This document shows, piece by piece, positions 8,303 to 18,444 of a DNA stretch of 64,000 nucleotides. A model generated the notes under the pieces. The model was not told the DNA's origin and made no database searches. It worked only from the letters and a program-made list of their open reading frames with translations. The position numbers and the translations under genes are program-made. Within the stretch, counting starts at the first letter, position 1. Each line of letters begins with the position of its first letter. Source of the stretch: JAKAXS01 sp965279065 (GTDB taxonomy: Bacteria; Pseudomonadota; Alphaproteobacteria; Rhizobiales; Hyphomicrobiaceae); the NCBI GenBank assembly GCA_965279065.1, contig OZ257134.1, positions 1,116,001 through 1,180,000 on the forward strand, in the 5' to 3' direction.

Positions 8303-9785
8303 CGCTGCGTTCGTTAAGCCCCTTGGGAACGTTGACCGCGTCGGCGTCCGCTTCCGCCGGCATGCGGCTGACGACGGATCCTTGGAACTGCTGCGACCAC
8401 ATCGCCTGCGCCACCTTTTCTCTCGGCCGCAGTCGCATCGGCGCGACGGCGCCGCCGTCGTCCATGAGGTCGAGCGTGCGCCCCACGTCGAGCGGCTGCA
8501 GCTCCGCCAGCTTGGGATCGTCGGCCTTGGCCGACATCATCGGCTCCAACGGAAACGGCCGGTAGGCGAGCTCCTCGGGGTGATCCTCGTCATAGTCAGG
8601 TGCGCGCACGAAGCTCGATCCCCAGCCGAACCGGCCCGTCGCCTCGTCGGCCTCCGCGCTTGTCCTGGCCTCCGCCAGTCGCGCCAGAGCCGCGCGATCG
8701 GACGCCATCGTCGCGGCTTCCTCGGCCATCGCTTCGGCATTGCGCGAGGGAGCGTTGGGGATGGGCGTTGGACTGGCCTGTTGCGGTGGGCGTTCCGGCG
8801 TCTGCACGCCTGGTTTGAACTTCTCCAGTGACGCCAGCGTCACCAATTGTTCCATCTGCTGCCTGTCGCGTTTGTCGCGCGGCTCGCGCTTGAAGCTGGC
8901 CGGACGCTCCGCCGCCCGCGGTTCCGCAACCAGTTTCGGCGCATCGCCGCCGGGGCGTTTCACTGGCAAGGGTGCCGGTGGCGGTGTCAGCGCCGCCACG
9001 ACAGGCGCCGGCTTCTTCGCCGGACGCGCGGCAGACTTCGGCTCGGGTACCGGCTCTGCGAGTGCCAGCATCGTGTCCTTCTTGGGCCGACTGCGAAGCT
9101 CGAAGAAGGCTGCAACCTGCTGGGCCAGTTCCTTCTGCTTGGCCCGCGCGCTGCGCACGTCGTCCGGCGTGATCGGTCCGCCGCTCGAAGGGTTGTGCTG
9201 GCTGTGCCCCGAGGGGAACAGCAGCGCCAACTCGTCGCGGCCCATGCGCGGCCAGTGGCGGACCCGCGAGGTGTCGACGTGCACGAACGGGATCGCCGAT
9301 GTTGGGTAGTAGCCGACGCCGCCGCGCTCGCGGATCATCGCCGAGTAGCGCAGCTGCTTGGCGGGGATGTCGGGAAACGCCACGTCGATGGCCTTGCCCG
9401 TCATGTGCTGGCTCTGGCTCGCCTGCCCGCCACGCGTCCGGCGCAACATCTGGTTTGTGGCCGGCGCGCGGTAGCCGCAGATCACGTGGATCGGTTCCCG
9501 CGATCCCAACTCCGTGTGCATCTCCCACAGCAGATCGACCGTGTTGGGATCGATCGCAATCTCCTGGTTGAGGCGCCAGTCGCGCATCAGGTGATTGATC
9601 TGTTTCAGCGCGTCAGGAACGAACTTGCCGTTCTTCTTGTAGGTGATGGTCAGCGTCTCGTTGGTATGGATGTGGAAGAAGCTGATCGTGCGCGTATCGC
9701 CCGGACGCGCCGCCAGATGCGACGCGCTGAGCCACGCGAGAATGAGCGCAAGGCCGGCGACGGCTTTTCTTGCCCGGTGAACCAA
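8283..9785 (-). CDS. DUF882 / M15-type murein peptidase-like protein with long variable tail
   Basis: After a hydrophobic signal segment (residues about 8-25), residues about 30-190 form a DUF882 (Peptidase_M15_2, YcbK/MepK-like) domain. Zn-ligand motifs are SQSQHMTGKAIDVAFPD and PFVHVDTSRVRHWPR, matching the SxHxxGxAxD and HxD motifs of LAS-type murein endopeptidases. The remaining 300 residues are Ala/Pro/Lys/Glu-rich, low complexity and not recognisable. I favour a TTG start at 9785, preceded by AGGGAAG; another TTG at 9830 gives 15 more residues. It probably acts on periplasmic peptidoglycan. It converges on oxyR with a 20-bp overlap. Confidence 0.85.
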   Translation of the reverse strand: MVHRARKAVAGLALILAWLSASHLAARPGDTRTISFFHIHTNETLTITYKKNGKFVPDALKQINHLMRDWRLNQEIAIDPNTVDLLWEMHTELGSREPIHVICGYRAPATNQMLRRTRGGQASQSQHMTGKAIDVAFPDIPAKQLRYSAMIRERGGVGYYPTSAIPFVHVDTSRVRHWPRMGRDELALLFPSGHSQHNPSSGGPITPDDVRSARAKQKELAQQVAAFFELRSRPKKDTMLALAEPVPEPKSAARPAKKPAPVVAALTPPPAPLPVKRPGGDAPKLVAEPRAAERPASFKREPRDKRDRQQMEQLVTLASLEKFKPGVQTPERPPQQASPTPIPNAPSRNAEAMAEEAATMASDRAALARLAEARTSAEADEATGRFGWGSSFVRAPDYDEDHPEELAYRPFPLEPMMSAKADDPKLAELQPLDVGRTLDLMDDGGAVAPMRLRPREKVAQAMWSQQFQGSVVSRMPAEADADAVNVPKGLNERSVTTTVR

Positions 9786-9978
9786 GTGAACTTCCCTGTA
9801 ACGGCGACGCCAATGGCTGAAAAACGCCAACGACCGCGCGCGCGGTCAGCATGCGTCAACAACCTTTAACCCCCGGTAATTGCCCCATTAGACCGGGGGG
9901 CCAAGGCCAAAACAGGGCGGGAAGTATCGTGGATTTACGTGAAAAGCAGGGGCACGCTGCCCACTTACGGTAATTTAG

Positions 9979-10013
9979 AGGCCGTCGCGGGGTCGAAATA
10001 CCCGCGACGGCCT
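9979..10013 (-). terminator. Hairpin downstream of the DUF2541 gene
   Basis: A perfect 13-base stem (AGGCCGTCGCGGG / CCCGCGACGGCCT) with a 9-base loop begins 20 bp after the stop codon of the minus-strand gene. The following minus-strand bases, CTAAATTACC, are only weakly T-rich. Confidence 0.6.
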
Positions 10014-10033
10014 GGAACGACTGCGTCGGGAGA

Positions 10034-10447
10034 TCAGTCCTTGCCCCACAATTCGACGGTTGCCTGGCCCTTGAAGCTGGGCTTGCTCTTGTATACGAGT
10101 TCCACGCGCTTGATGAAGCGGTCGCCGCCCTTGAGGTCGATGGCCCGCGTCTCGCCGCCGGCGCGAATGCGGTTGCGAACCGGCACGTCGTCCCGGGCGC
10201 CATTGCCGTAGACGACCGTCACGCTCTTGAACTCGACCTCGTTGTCCTTGACGATAAGTTTGATTTTGGAGAAGTCGCCGTCCTGGCGGCCCACCTGGAT
10301 GACGTCCTTGTCGGCGATGAAGCCGACCTTCTGCGAGCCCAGAAGTTCCCAATTCCGCTTTCCGCCGTGGCGTGCTTCCGCGTCGCCGACAGCCATGGTC
10401 AATCCCATGACGCCGGCCAGTGCCGCGATGAGGCTGGTCTTGAACAT
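10034..10447 (-). CDS. DUF2541 family secreted protein
   Basis: A 137-residue protein with a signal peptide (MFKTSLIAALAGVMGLTMAVGD is hydrophobic, with cleavage near AEA). The mature part NWELLGSQKVGFIADKDVI, then RQDGDFSKIKLIVKDNEVEF and GGDRFIKRVELVYKSK, looks like the DUF2541 beta-sandwich family (E. coli YaaI and relatives), presumed periplasmic and of unknown function. I used MFKTSL as start because it begins the signal peptide; a frame extension to 10474 adds nine polar residues. It is monocistronic and divergent from gatB. Confidence 0.8.
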   Translation of the reverse strand: MFKTSLIAALAGVMGLTMAVGDAEARHGGKRNWELLGSQKVGFIADKDVIQVGRQDGDFSKIKLIVKDNEVEFKSVTVVYGNGARDDVPVRNRIRAGGETRAIDLKGGDRFIKRVELVYKSKPSFKGQATVELWGKD

Positions 10448-10621
10448 TGCAGTATTTCCTCCGTGTGATCTCACCGGTGATGCGGACGCCTGTCGCGTCT
10501 GCTGGTTCCGTAACGGGGCTAGACTCCCAACCCGTCGGTCCGTTCCCTCGTAATGCTCCCGCCGTTGCTATTGCGACACTCGGCGGCATGGGATAACAGG
10601 TTGGCGACAGGAGATTTTTTG

Positions 10622-12097
<1,476 letters not shown>

Positions 12098-12108
12098 CGC
12101 CAGTTGCA

Positions 12109-12130
12109 GGGTCAGACCGAGGTCTGACCC
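12109..12130. repeat. GGGTCAGACC palindrome, left flank of tautomerase gene
   Basis: GGGTCAGACC-GA-GGTCTGACCC is a perfect 10-base-arm palindrome 11 bp after gatB and 10 bp before the end of the convergent tautomerase gene. It may act as a bidirectional terminator. A related hairpin with the same TCAGAC..TCTGACCC theme lies on the other side of that gene (12673-12690), so it may be one member of a dispersed palindromic repeat family. Confidence 0.6.
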
Positions 12131-12140
12131 GCATTCAACG

Positions 12141-12530
12141 TCAAAGCTCCTTCGTCAAAAACTGCGCGCGTCCGAGCCCGAATGACCAGTCCTCGTCGGT
12201 GCAGGTCACGAAGTTCATCATCACGTCGCTCGGCGCCACGCCGCAGACCTTGTCGAGCTGTTCGGCCATGAGCTTGTAGAACTGCTCCTTCATCTCGCGC
12301 GTGCGTGGCCGGGTCGTCACCTGGATCATGACGAAGTTCCGGGTGCGCGGAATGTTGAGGCCGGTGTCCTCCATGATCATGCGCGACGGCCGGTGCTCGC
12401 TGACGATCTGATAGCGGTCGCGCTCGGGGACCTTGAACGCCGCGAGCATCACCGCGTGAATGGTATCGAGCAGCTTGCCCAGTTCATCGTCGCTCCGGCC
12501 TTCGTATAGATCGATGCGCAGTAACGGCAT
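12141..12530 (-). CDS. Tautomerase superfamily protein (4-OT/MSAD-like), start decided by RBS
   Basis: The start at 12530 gives MPLLRIDLYEGRSDDEL, putting the catalytic proline at position 1 as tautomerases require. Further conserved blocks are VPERDRYQIVSEH and MIMEDTGLNIPRTRNFVMI. The minus-strand sequence GAGGAGAGCACC directly before this ATG is a strong ribosome site. The frame stays open to a GTG at 12659, adding 43 residues that look like a Tat signal (TPTRREAI, an Ala-rich hydrophobic stretch, ARADD), but the GTG has no good RBS and would bury the proline. The enzyme could be cytoplasmic, with an exported long form possible. Substrate unknown. Confidence 0.8.
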   Translation of the reverse strand: MPLLRIDLYEGRSDDELGKLLDTIHAVMLAAFKVPERDRYQIVSEHRPSRMIMEDTGLNIPRTRNFVMIQVTTRPRTREMKEQFYKLMAEQLDKVCGVAPSDVMMNFVTCTDEDWSFGLGRAQFLTKEL

Positions 12531-12672
12531 GGTGCTCTCCTCAACGGCATGGATATCGTCGGCCCGGGCAGGGCCGGGCAGTTGGCTGGCGATAGCAACG
12601 GCTGCAGCTGCCGCGATAGCCTCGCGTCGCGTGGGTGTGAAGGTCGACAAGGCAGGCACCTCGAATTTTGAA

Positions 12673-12690
12673 TCAGACCCCTGGATCTGA
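12673..12690. repeat. TCAGAC-type hairpin, right flank of tautomerase gene
   Basis: TCAGACCC-CT-GGATCTGA forms an 8-base stem with one mismatch and continues into CCC, giving the same TCTGACCC end as the palindrome at 12109-12130. It lies between the tautomerase region and cysN. Its recurrence around a single gene suggests repeat-mediated insertion or a REP-like element; this is inference. Confidence 0.45.
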
Positions 12691-12776
12691 CCCTATTTCG
12701 ACGCGACCTATTCCACAACACGCACGCCGCCCGTACAGGAGGGCGAGGTGCCGGCGCCGTCGAGGTCTGTGGCGGG

Positions 12777-14282
12777 CTAGATGCCCGGATCGTCGACTTC
12801 GAACTCGACGGCAACGCCTGCCGCGCGCAGCAGCAGCGCTGCCTCGTTGGCGCGGCGGTTGAATTCGGCCTGCGATTTGACGTCCGAGCCGAGGTCCGAA
12901 TTGAGCCCGCGTTCCAGCAGCCGCCGCGTCAGGATGAAGGCATCGGGACGCCCTGTCGTGGCCGCCGCCGTGCTGCTGGCCGCCGTGACGATGCCGCCCG
13001 CGACCGACGCGCCGGTCACGGCATCGACAACCATGAAGTTGCCGGTCTCTGGCGCATCGCTGAAGGCATCCAGCGCCGTGGCCCGGCCGAGCGCAATGTG
13101 GGCAATGGCGATGTCGTTGACGCCGCAACCCGTCGCCGGATGCGCCGCCAGTGTTTCCAGGTCGAGCAGCGACCGGATCTCCAGAGCCGAGATCGGCACC
13201 AGGTCGGTCGATGTCCGCAACAGATAGCTCTTGCGGGGCTGAAACTCGTCTTCGCTGAGCCAGACGAGGCGCGCGTCGAGCGTACGCGTGATCGTCGGCA
13301 GGTGACCGGGCTTCGCCATCACCGCACCGCGCGCGATGTCCAGATCCGTGTCGAGCTGGATGGCGACCGCCTGACCCTGGCTCGCCCTCTGCAGATCGCC
13401 GTCGAACGTCGCGATGCGCTGCACCTTCGCCGACTTGCCGCTAACCGCATCCGTGATGCGATCGCCGACGTCGACCGAGCCGGACGTTACTGTGCCGGCG
13501 AGCCCGCGGAAGTCGCTGGCCGCGTCACGCAGCGCCGTCTGCACGGGAAAACGAAAATGCCCCGTCGCCGCAGTACCACGGCTCGGAATTTCGTCGAGAT
13601 GTTCCACCAGCGTCGGCCCCGTGTACCAGGGCATGTTGCTGCTCTTGACCGCGATGTTGTCGCCGCCGACGGCGGATGCCGGAATGGCGATCGCCTCCCA
13701 GAAGGCGAAGCGCCACATCAGCGTGCGAAAGTCGGCCTCGATCTTGCGGAACTTGTCTTCCGACCAGTCCACCAGGTCCATCTTGTTCACGGCCAGGATC
13801 ACGCGTTTCACGCCCATGAGGTCGAGGATCGCTGCGTGCCGCCGGGTCTGCCGCTTGATGCCGTGGCGCGCATCGATCAGCATGATGGCGACATCGGCAT
13901 GCGAGGCGCCCGACGCCATGTTGCGCGTGTACTGTTCGTGGCCGGGGCTGTCGATGATCACGATGCGGCGGCTCGCCGTGTCGAAGTAGCGCCAGGCAAT
14001 GTCGATTGTGATGCCTTGCTCGCGCTCGGCGACGAGGCCGTCGAGCAGCAGCGAAAAGTCCGGATGCCCCGAACTCGTGCGCGATCGCTCGATGTTGGCC
14101 CGTGTATCCTCCGGCAGGTCCGCGACGTCCCACAGCACGCGACCGATTAGCGTCGACTTGCCGTCGTCGACCGAGCCGCACGTCAACACGCGCAGTAAGC
14201 CGTTCAGCTCATGGCCCAGAGCTTGCTCGACCAGCGGCGCGGCAACGCTCACCGGCTCCTTGATGGCCGTAAGTGCCGTCAT
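12777..14282 (-). CDS. cysN: Sulfate adenylyltransferase subunit 1 (GTPase)
   Basis: The GTPase subunit that drives CysD-catalysed formation of adenosine 5'-phosphosulfate (APS) from sulfate and ATP. G-motifs are visible: P-loop GSVDDGKST, DSPGHEQYTRNMASGAS and NKMDLV. EF-Tu-like beta-barrel domains follow. At 501 residues it is a stand-alone CysN with no fused APS kinase. A C-terminal extension of about 40 residues (DLGSDVKSQAEFNRRANEA and beyond) exceeds E. coli CysN. ATG (14280-14282) shares its A with the cysD stop (TGATG), indicating translational coupling. Confidence 0.96.
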   Translation of the reverse strand: MTALTAIKEPVSVAAPLVEQALGHELNGLLRVLTCGSVDDGKSTLIGRVLWDVADLPEDTRANIERSRTSSGHPDFSLLLDGLVAEREQGITIDIAWRYFDTASRRIVIIDSPGHEQYTRNMASGASHADVAIMLIDARHGIKRQTRRHAAILDLMGVKRVILAVNKMDLVDWSEDKFRKIEADFRTLMWRFAFWEAIAIPASAVGGDNIAVKSSNMPWYTGPTLVEHLDEIPSRGTAATGHFRFPVQTALRDAASDFRGLAGTVTSGSVDVGDRITDAVSGKSAKVQRIATFDGDLQRASQGQAVAIQLDTDLDIARGAVMAKPGHLPTITRTLDARLVWLSEDEFQPRKSYLLRTSTDLVPISALEIRSLLDLETLAAHPATGCGVNDIAIAHIALGRATALDAFSDAPETGNFMVVDAVTGASVAGGIVTAASSTAAATTGRPDAFILTRRLLERGLNSDLGSDVKSQAEFNRRANEAALLLRAAGVAVEFEVDDPGI

Positions 14283-15187
14283 CAGAAGTATCCCTCTTGC
14301 TTTTTCTTCTCCATGGCGCCGGCCTGATCGTGGTCTATCAGGCGCCCCTCGCGCTCGGAGGTCGTGGAGGTAAGCGTCTCGGCGACCGCGCTCTCCAGCG
14401 TATCGGCATCGGACTCGATGGCGGCCGTCAGCGGATAGCAGCCCAGCGTGCGGAAGCGGATCTTGCGCATCTGCGGCTTCTCGCCGGCCTTCAGCGGGAA
14501 GCGCTCGTCGTCGAGCATGATGATCTGCCCGTTGCGGATCACCGTTGGACGCTCCTTGGCGATGTACAGCGGCACGACATCCAGCTTTTCGCGCAGGATG
14601 TAGCGCCAGACGTCTTTCTCGGTCCAGTTCGATAGCGGGAAAACGCGAACGGTTTCCCCTGAACCAAGCCGGCCGTTGAGCAGATGCCACATCTCCGGCC
14701 GCTGCTTGCGTGGGTCCCAGCGATGCCCTTCGGCGCGGAACGAGAATACGCGCTCCTTGGCGCGCGAGGCTTCCTCGTCGCGCCGCGCGCCGCCGAAGCC
14801 GGCGTCGAACTGATATTTGTCGAGCCCCTGCTTCAGCGCCACGGTCTTCATCACGTCGGTATAGATGGACGGGGCGTAGTCGATCGGGTTGATGCCGCGA
14901 TCGCGCCCGTCCTCGTTCGTATGCACGATGAGGTCGAGACCGAACTCCTTCGCCGTCTTGTCGCGGAAGGCGATCATCTCGCGGAACTTCCACGTCGTAT
15001 CGATGTGCATCAGCGGGAAGGGCAGCTTTGCGGGATAGAATGCCTTGCGCGCCAGATGCAGCAAGACGGTCGAGTCTTTGCCGATGGAGTACAACAGAAC
15101 CGGCCGCCGGAACTGGGCGGCCGCCTCGCGGAAGATATGGATGCTTTCCGCCTCGAGCAGGTCGAGGTGGGAGATAGGTGCGGTCAT
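14282..15187 (-). CDS. cysD: Sulfate adenylyltransferase subunit 2
   Basis: The catalytic ATP-sulfurylase subunit of the CysDN complex. The PP-loop motif LYSIGKDSTVLLHLARKAF is present near residue 35, followed by PFPLMHIDTTWKFREMI and RAEGHRWDPRKQRPEMW. The length of 301 matches the family. It sits between cysH (18 bp upstream) and cysN (one-base overlap), forming a cysHDN assimilatory operon. Confidence 0.97.
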   Translation of the reverse strand: MTAPISHLDLLEAESIHIFREAAAQFRRPVLLYSIGKDSTVLLHLARKAFYPAKLPFPLMHIDTTWKFREMIAFRDKTAKEFGLDLIVHTNEDGRDRGINPIDYAPSIYTDVMKTVALKQGLDKYQFDAGFGGARRDEEASRAKERVFSFRAEGHRWDPRKQRPEMWHLLNGRLGSGETVRVFPLSNWTEKDVWRYILREKLDVVPLYIAKERPTVIRNGQIIMLDDERFPLKAGEKPQMRKIRFRTLGCYPLTAAIESDADTLESAVAETLTSTTSEREGRLIDHDQAGAMEKKKQEGYF

Positions 15188-15205
15188 GCGGTCACTACCG
15201 TTTCG

Positions 15206-16045
15206 TCACTGTCTGGGGGCCACAGTCTCGGCAGCCGAGGAGGCCGCCTGCGGAGTCAAACTTGCCGGCCCGACATGCAGGCCGCATTCCTGTCCGTTTT
15301 CTTTCGCTTCCCACCACCAGCGGCCGGCGCGAACGTCTTCGCCGGGTCGGATGGCACGGGTGCACGGCTGGCAGCCGATCGACGGGAAGCCCTGCGCGTG
15401 CAGCGCATTGATCGGAATGGCGTTGTCGGCAACGAACGTTTCGAGCTGCTCGAGCGTCCAGTCGGCGATCGGGTTCACCTTGATCAGTTGATGCTCGTCA
15501 TCCCACGCCGCGAACGGGACCTCGGCGCGCCCGATAGACTGTTCGCGCCGCAGGCCTGTGATCCACCCCTTGGCACCCACGAGTGCGCGATTGAGCGGCC
15601 GCACCTTGCGGATGTCGCAGCAGGCCTTGCGGTTGTCGACGGAGTTGCGGAAGCCGAAGATGCCGTCGCGCGCCACGAGGTCTTCAACCTCCCGGGCATC
15701 GGGAAACATGACGCGGATCTTGATGCCGTAGACGTTCTCGCTGTCTTCCAGCGTCTGCAGCGTCTCGGGAAAATGCCGTCCGGTATCGAGTGTAAAGACG
15801 TCGAAGTCCACAGCCGTCTTGGCGATGCCGTGCAGCACCGCCTGATCCTCGATGCCCAGGCTCGTCGAAAACGTCACGCGACCCGGGATCGCCTCGGCAA
15901 CGGCGCGCAGACGGTCGTCCAGCGCGGCCAGATTGGCCAGGCGCTCATTGAGGGCCCGTGCGGCCTCAGGCCCCGGCGCGGGTTGCGCAGACGATGACTT
16001 TGTCGCCCGCGCAGACGCGGCGTCGACTGTTCCCGTCAGTGACAT
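15206..16045 (-). CDS. cysH: APS/PAPS reductase, iron-sulfur (APS) type
   Basis: Reduces activated sulfate to sulfite. PP-loop-like motif FSTSLGIEDQAVLH, then FTLDTGRHFPETL. It has both cysteine pairs of 4Fe-4S APS reductases: KACCDIRKVRPLNRAL and GCQPCTRAI, plus the catalytic ECGLH. This agrees with direct APS reduction and with the absence of a CysC domain in CysN. AGGAG precedes the ATG. Upstream DNA contains three A-rich AAATAA-type elements near 16072, 16111 and 16154 that could be regulator half-sites. First gene of cysHDN. Confidence 0.95.
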   Translation of the reverse strand: MSLTGTVDAASARATKSSSAQPAPGPEAARALNERLANLAALDDRLRAVAEAIPGRVTFSTSLGIEDQAVLHGIAKTAVDFDVFTLDTGRHFPETLQTLEDSENVYGIKIRVMFPDAREVEDLVARDGIFGFRNSVDNRKACCDIRKVRPLNRALVGAKGWITGLRREQSIGRAEVPFAAWDDEHQLIKVNPIADWTLEQLETFVADNAIPINALHAQGFPSIGCQPCTRAIRPGEDVRAGRWWWEAKENGQECGLHVGPASLTPQAASSAAETVAPRQ

Positions 16046-16201
16046 GGCTGGTGGCTCCTATCGGTGGCCGGAAAATAAGGAAAAACCATTCCGGATTGAA
16101 GGGGGTCTTCCAAATAAGAATAGGATGGCGTTTCAGGACGACCCAGTAGTGGGAAAATAATGCCCAAACTGGCCGCTTGGAAAGATTTTCTTGCGGGGTC
16201 C

Positions 16202-17449
16202 TCATGCGACGGGGTCGGCATGCTCAACCGGCGTGTCCTTCCCTTCAATATATGCCGCCAGGCCCATCGCCGCCACGAACCCCGTGGAAAAGCAACCCTG
16301 GAGCAGATAACCGCCTGTCGGCGCATCCCAGTCCAGCATCTCGCCGGCAACGAAAACGCCGGGAAGCGACCGGATCATGAAGCGGTCATCGAGCGCGCTG
16401 AACGGCACGCCGCCGGCCGTCGAAATGGCTCGGTCCACACCCGCAAACCCGGTCACGCGGAGTGGCACTGCCTTCGTGAGGGCGGCCAATGCTTCGGCGC
16501 TCTGGGGCAGCTTTCCCTTGCTCGACTCGTTCAGCAGCGTGACGGCCGCCGGCGTCACTCGGATGCACTTGCGCAGGAAATTCGACATCGACTGCTTGCC
16601 ACGTGGTTCGCGCAACCGCTCGGTCAGTTCCTCCACCGACGCGTCGGGCCGCAGATCCACATGGACGGTGGCCTCCGACCCAGTGGCGAAGGCCCGGCGC
16701 AGATCCGGCGCCAACGCATAGACGGCACCGCCCTCCAGACCGGCTTTGGTAATGATAGCTTCCCCGCGCTGGGACTTGCCGCCCAAACTCATGGCAATCC
16801 GCTTCAGCGGCTCGCCCTCCTGCCGCGCCATATGCTGTGACCAGGCGATGGTCACGCCGCAGTTCGACGGCTGAAGCGGCAAGACGGGTACGTCCCGGTC
16901 ACGCAGCAACGAAACCCAGCCCCCGTCTGAGCCGAGCCGGGGCCAACTGCCCCCGCCAAGTGCCAGCAGGATCGCGTCATGGCGCGCCGTCGCCTCGCCG
17001 GCGGGCGTCGCAAACGCCAGCATGCCGTCGCCAGACCAGCCGCCCCAACGATGGTTCAGCTTGAAAGCGACTCCCAGCCCCTCCAGTCGCGCCAACCAGC
17101 TGCGCAGCAGCGGCGAGGCCTTCATCGCCTTGGGAAACACCCGGCCGCTCGTTCCCACGAACGTCGCCTGCCCCAGGGCCTGGACCCAGGCCACCAGCCG
17201 ATGCGGCGGAAACCCGCGAACGGCTTCGAGCAGCTTCGGATCGGCATCCGCGTAGCGCGTGAGAAAGGCGGCCAGCGGCTCACTATGGGTGATATTGAGC
17301 CCGCCGCGCCCCGCCATCAGTAATTTGCGCGCTGGCGAGGGCATGCGGTCATAGACGGTGACGGCGACGCCCGCCTGGGCAAGGCGTTCCGCCGCGATCA
17401 GCCCAGCCGGTCCAGCCCCGATAATGCCGACAGATTTCTGTACCCTCAC
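16202..17449 (-). CDS. BaiN/HI0933-like FAD-dependent oxidoreductase (TIGR03862 type)
   Basis: A 415-residue flavoprotein. The N-terminal dinucleotide fold VGIIGAGPAGLIAAERLAQAG binds FAD. Family-specific KLLMAGRGGLNITHSEPL and the C-terminal GGVPFSALDDRF and GEMLDWDAPTGGYLLQGCF match the BaiN/YhiN-like family, whose physiological substrates are mostly unknown. I set the start at the GTG (17447-17449) overlapping the TGA of the glyoxalase gene (GTGA), which removes about 55 non-homologous residues. It is probably co-transcribed with gloA. Confidence 0.88.
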   Translation of the reverse strand: MRVQKSVGIIGAGPAGLIAAERLAQAGVAVTVYDRMPSPARKLLMAGRGGLNITHSEPLAAFLTRYADADPKLLEAVRGFPPHRLVAWVQALGQATFVGTSGRVFPKAMKASPLLRSWLARLEGLGVAFKLNHRWGGWSGDGMLAFATPAGEATARHDAILLALGGGSWPRLGSDGGWVSLLRDRDVPVLPLQPSNCGVTIAWSQHMARQEGEPLKRIAMSLGGKSQRGEAIITKAGLEGGAVYALAPDLRRAFATGSEATVHVDLRPDASVEELTERLREPRGKQSMSNFLRKCIRVTPAAVTLLNESSKGKLPQSAEALAALTKAVPLRVTGFAGVDRAISTAGGVPFSALDDRFMIRSLPGVFVAGEMLDWDAPTGGYLLQGCFSTGFVAAMGLAAYIEGKDTPVEHADPVA

Positions 17450-17886
17450 CAGGCACCCGTGTTGGCCATCGACGCCCATGGCTCCTGTTTCGGCAACGAT
17501 CCACCCTTCTGCAGCAGCTCGATGGAGATGTTGTCGGGTGAGCGGACGAACGCCATGTGGCCGTCGCGCGGCGGGCGGTTGATGACGACACCCTCGGCCA
17601 CCAACTTGGCACACGTGGCGTAGATATCATCCACCTCGAACGCCAGATGTCCGAAATTGCGCCCCGAGCCATAGTCTTCGGGATCCCAGTTGAACGTCAG
17701 CTCCAGCAGAGGCGCCTTGCTCTGGCGAGAGCTCGCCTCGTCGGCTGGCGCGGACAGGAAGACCAGGGTGAACCGCCCGCCCGGATTGTCGATCCGTCGC
17801 GTCTCCACCATGCCCAATTTCCGGCAGTAGAAATCCAAGCTCGCCTCGATGTTGCTGATGCGCACCATCGTATGCAGATAACGCAT
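17446..17886 (-). CDS. gloA: Lactoylglutathione lyase (glyoxalase I)
   Basis: Converts the methylglyoxal-glutathione hemithioacetal to S-lactoylglutathione. A single VOC-fold protein of 146 residues: MRYLHTMVRISNIEASLDFY, RFTLVFLSAP, LLELTFNWDPEDYGSG, FGHLAFEVDDIY and GHMAFVRSPDNISIELLQ. Metal ligands expected from the family are His6 of RYLHTMVR, Glu of LELTFNW, His of FGHLAF and Glu of IELLQ; all are visible. The start MRYLH matches family N-termini; the frame extends 33 bp upstream. Confidence 0.94.
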   Translation of the reverse strand: MRYLHTMVRISNIEASLDFYCRKLGMVETRRIDNPGGRFTLVFLSAPADEASSRQSKAPLLELTFNWDPEDYGSGRNFGHLAFEVDDIYATCAKLVAEGVVINRPPRDGHMAFVRSPDNISIELLQKGGSLPKQEPWASMANTGAW

Positions 17887-18444
17887 GCGAATCTCCGGTG
17901 TAAGGCCCGCGGCTGCCACGCGGGCTGACGCACCAACAGGCTGTTTTAATTGCTGGTTTTGGCAAGGGTCACGCCGCTGTCGTGCACCCTGTAACCCGAT
18001 TGCTTTGCCGCCTGGGGATAACCTGCATCGGGTGCGTCGGCAACCACGATCCTGCCGCGATTGCGCGACATCCCTGTTTGCGCCGCAAACTCGACGAGAA
18101 TCACGGATTGAAGCAACGGGTGTGGCCGCCGCAGTAATCGTGTGGAAATCGTAGCGTCACGCGAGATTACACAGACATCTGGGGCAGGGTTCTCAAAACC
18201 GCGGGAGGTGAGGAACGTCAATAGATTTCAAGCGTTAACCGATATCAACTCATGTGGGTATCTCGGGTTTTCGCAGGTCGTGGCTGGCAATCTTGGAATT
18301 TTGTCGCTGGCGACCTAAGTGCCCAATGATATTCTCGGCGTCGTTGCAGAGGTTGGACAGTCTCGAGAGGGCAATCGGGGCGGTCCAACAGAAGCAAGGG
18401 CGAAGAACACAAGGTTACAAGAACAGTATAGCGGGGTGTAGAAG
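17887..18444. other. Intergenic region between gloA and the cold-shock gene
   Basis: 558 bp with no gene I can defend. A minus-strand frame, 17946-18071, could encode 41 residues (MSRNRGRIVVADAPDAGYPQ...), with an ATG but only a weak GGG-type RBS; I do not recognise it. The right-hand 200 bp, less GC-rich, is probably the 5' leader of the cold-shock gene, where structured leaders are common. I see no clear hairpin there by eye. Confidence 0.4.

Noticed and set aside
9856..10033. Additional coding frames between the DUF882 and DUF2541 genes
   Set aside because: Short, motif-free and overlapping a 13-bp terminator hairpin.
16070..16162. Three AAATAA elements upstream of cysH as an evenly phased operator
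   Set aside because: Spacings (39 and 43 bp) are not helically regular and the cores differ; kept only as a remark in the cysH entry.
17946..18221. Minus-strand open frame ending ...SGYRVHDSGVTLAK
   Set aside because: The C-terminal part looks protein-like, but no family is recognised and the start and RBS are weak. Noted only in the intergenic entry.
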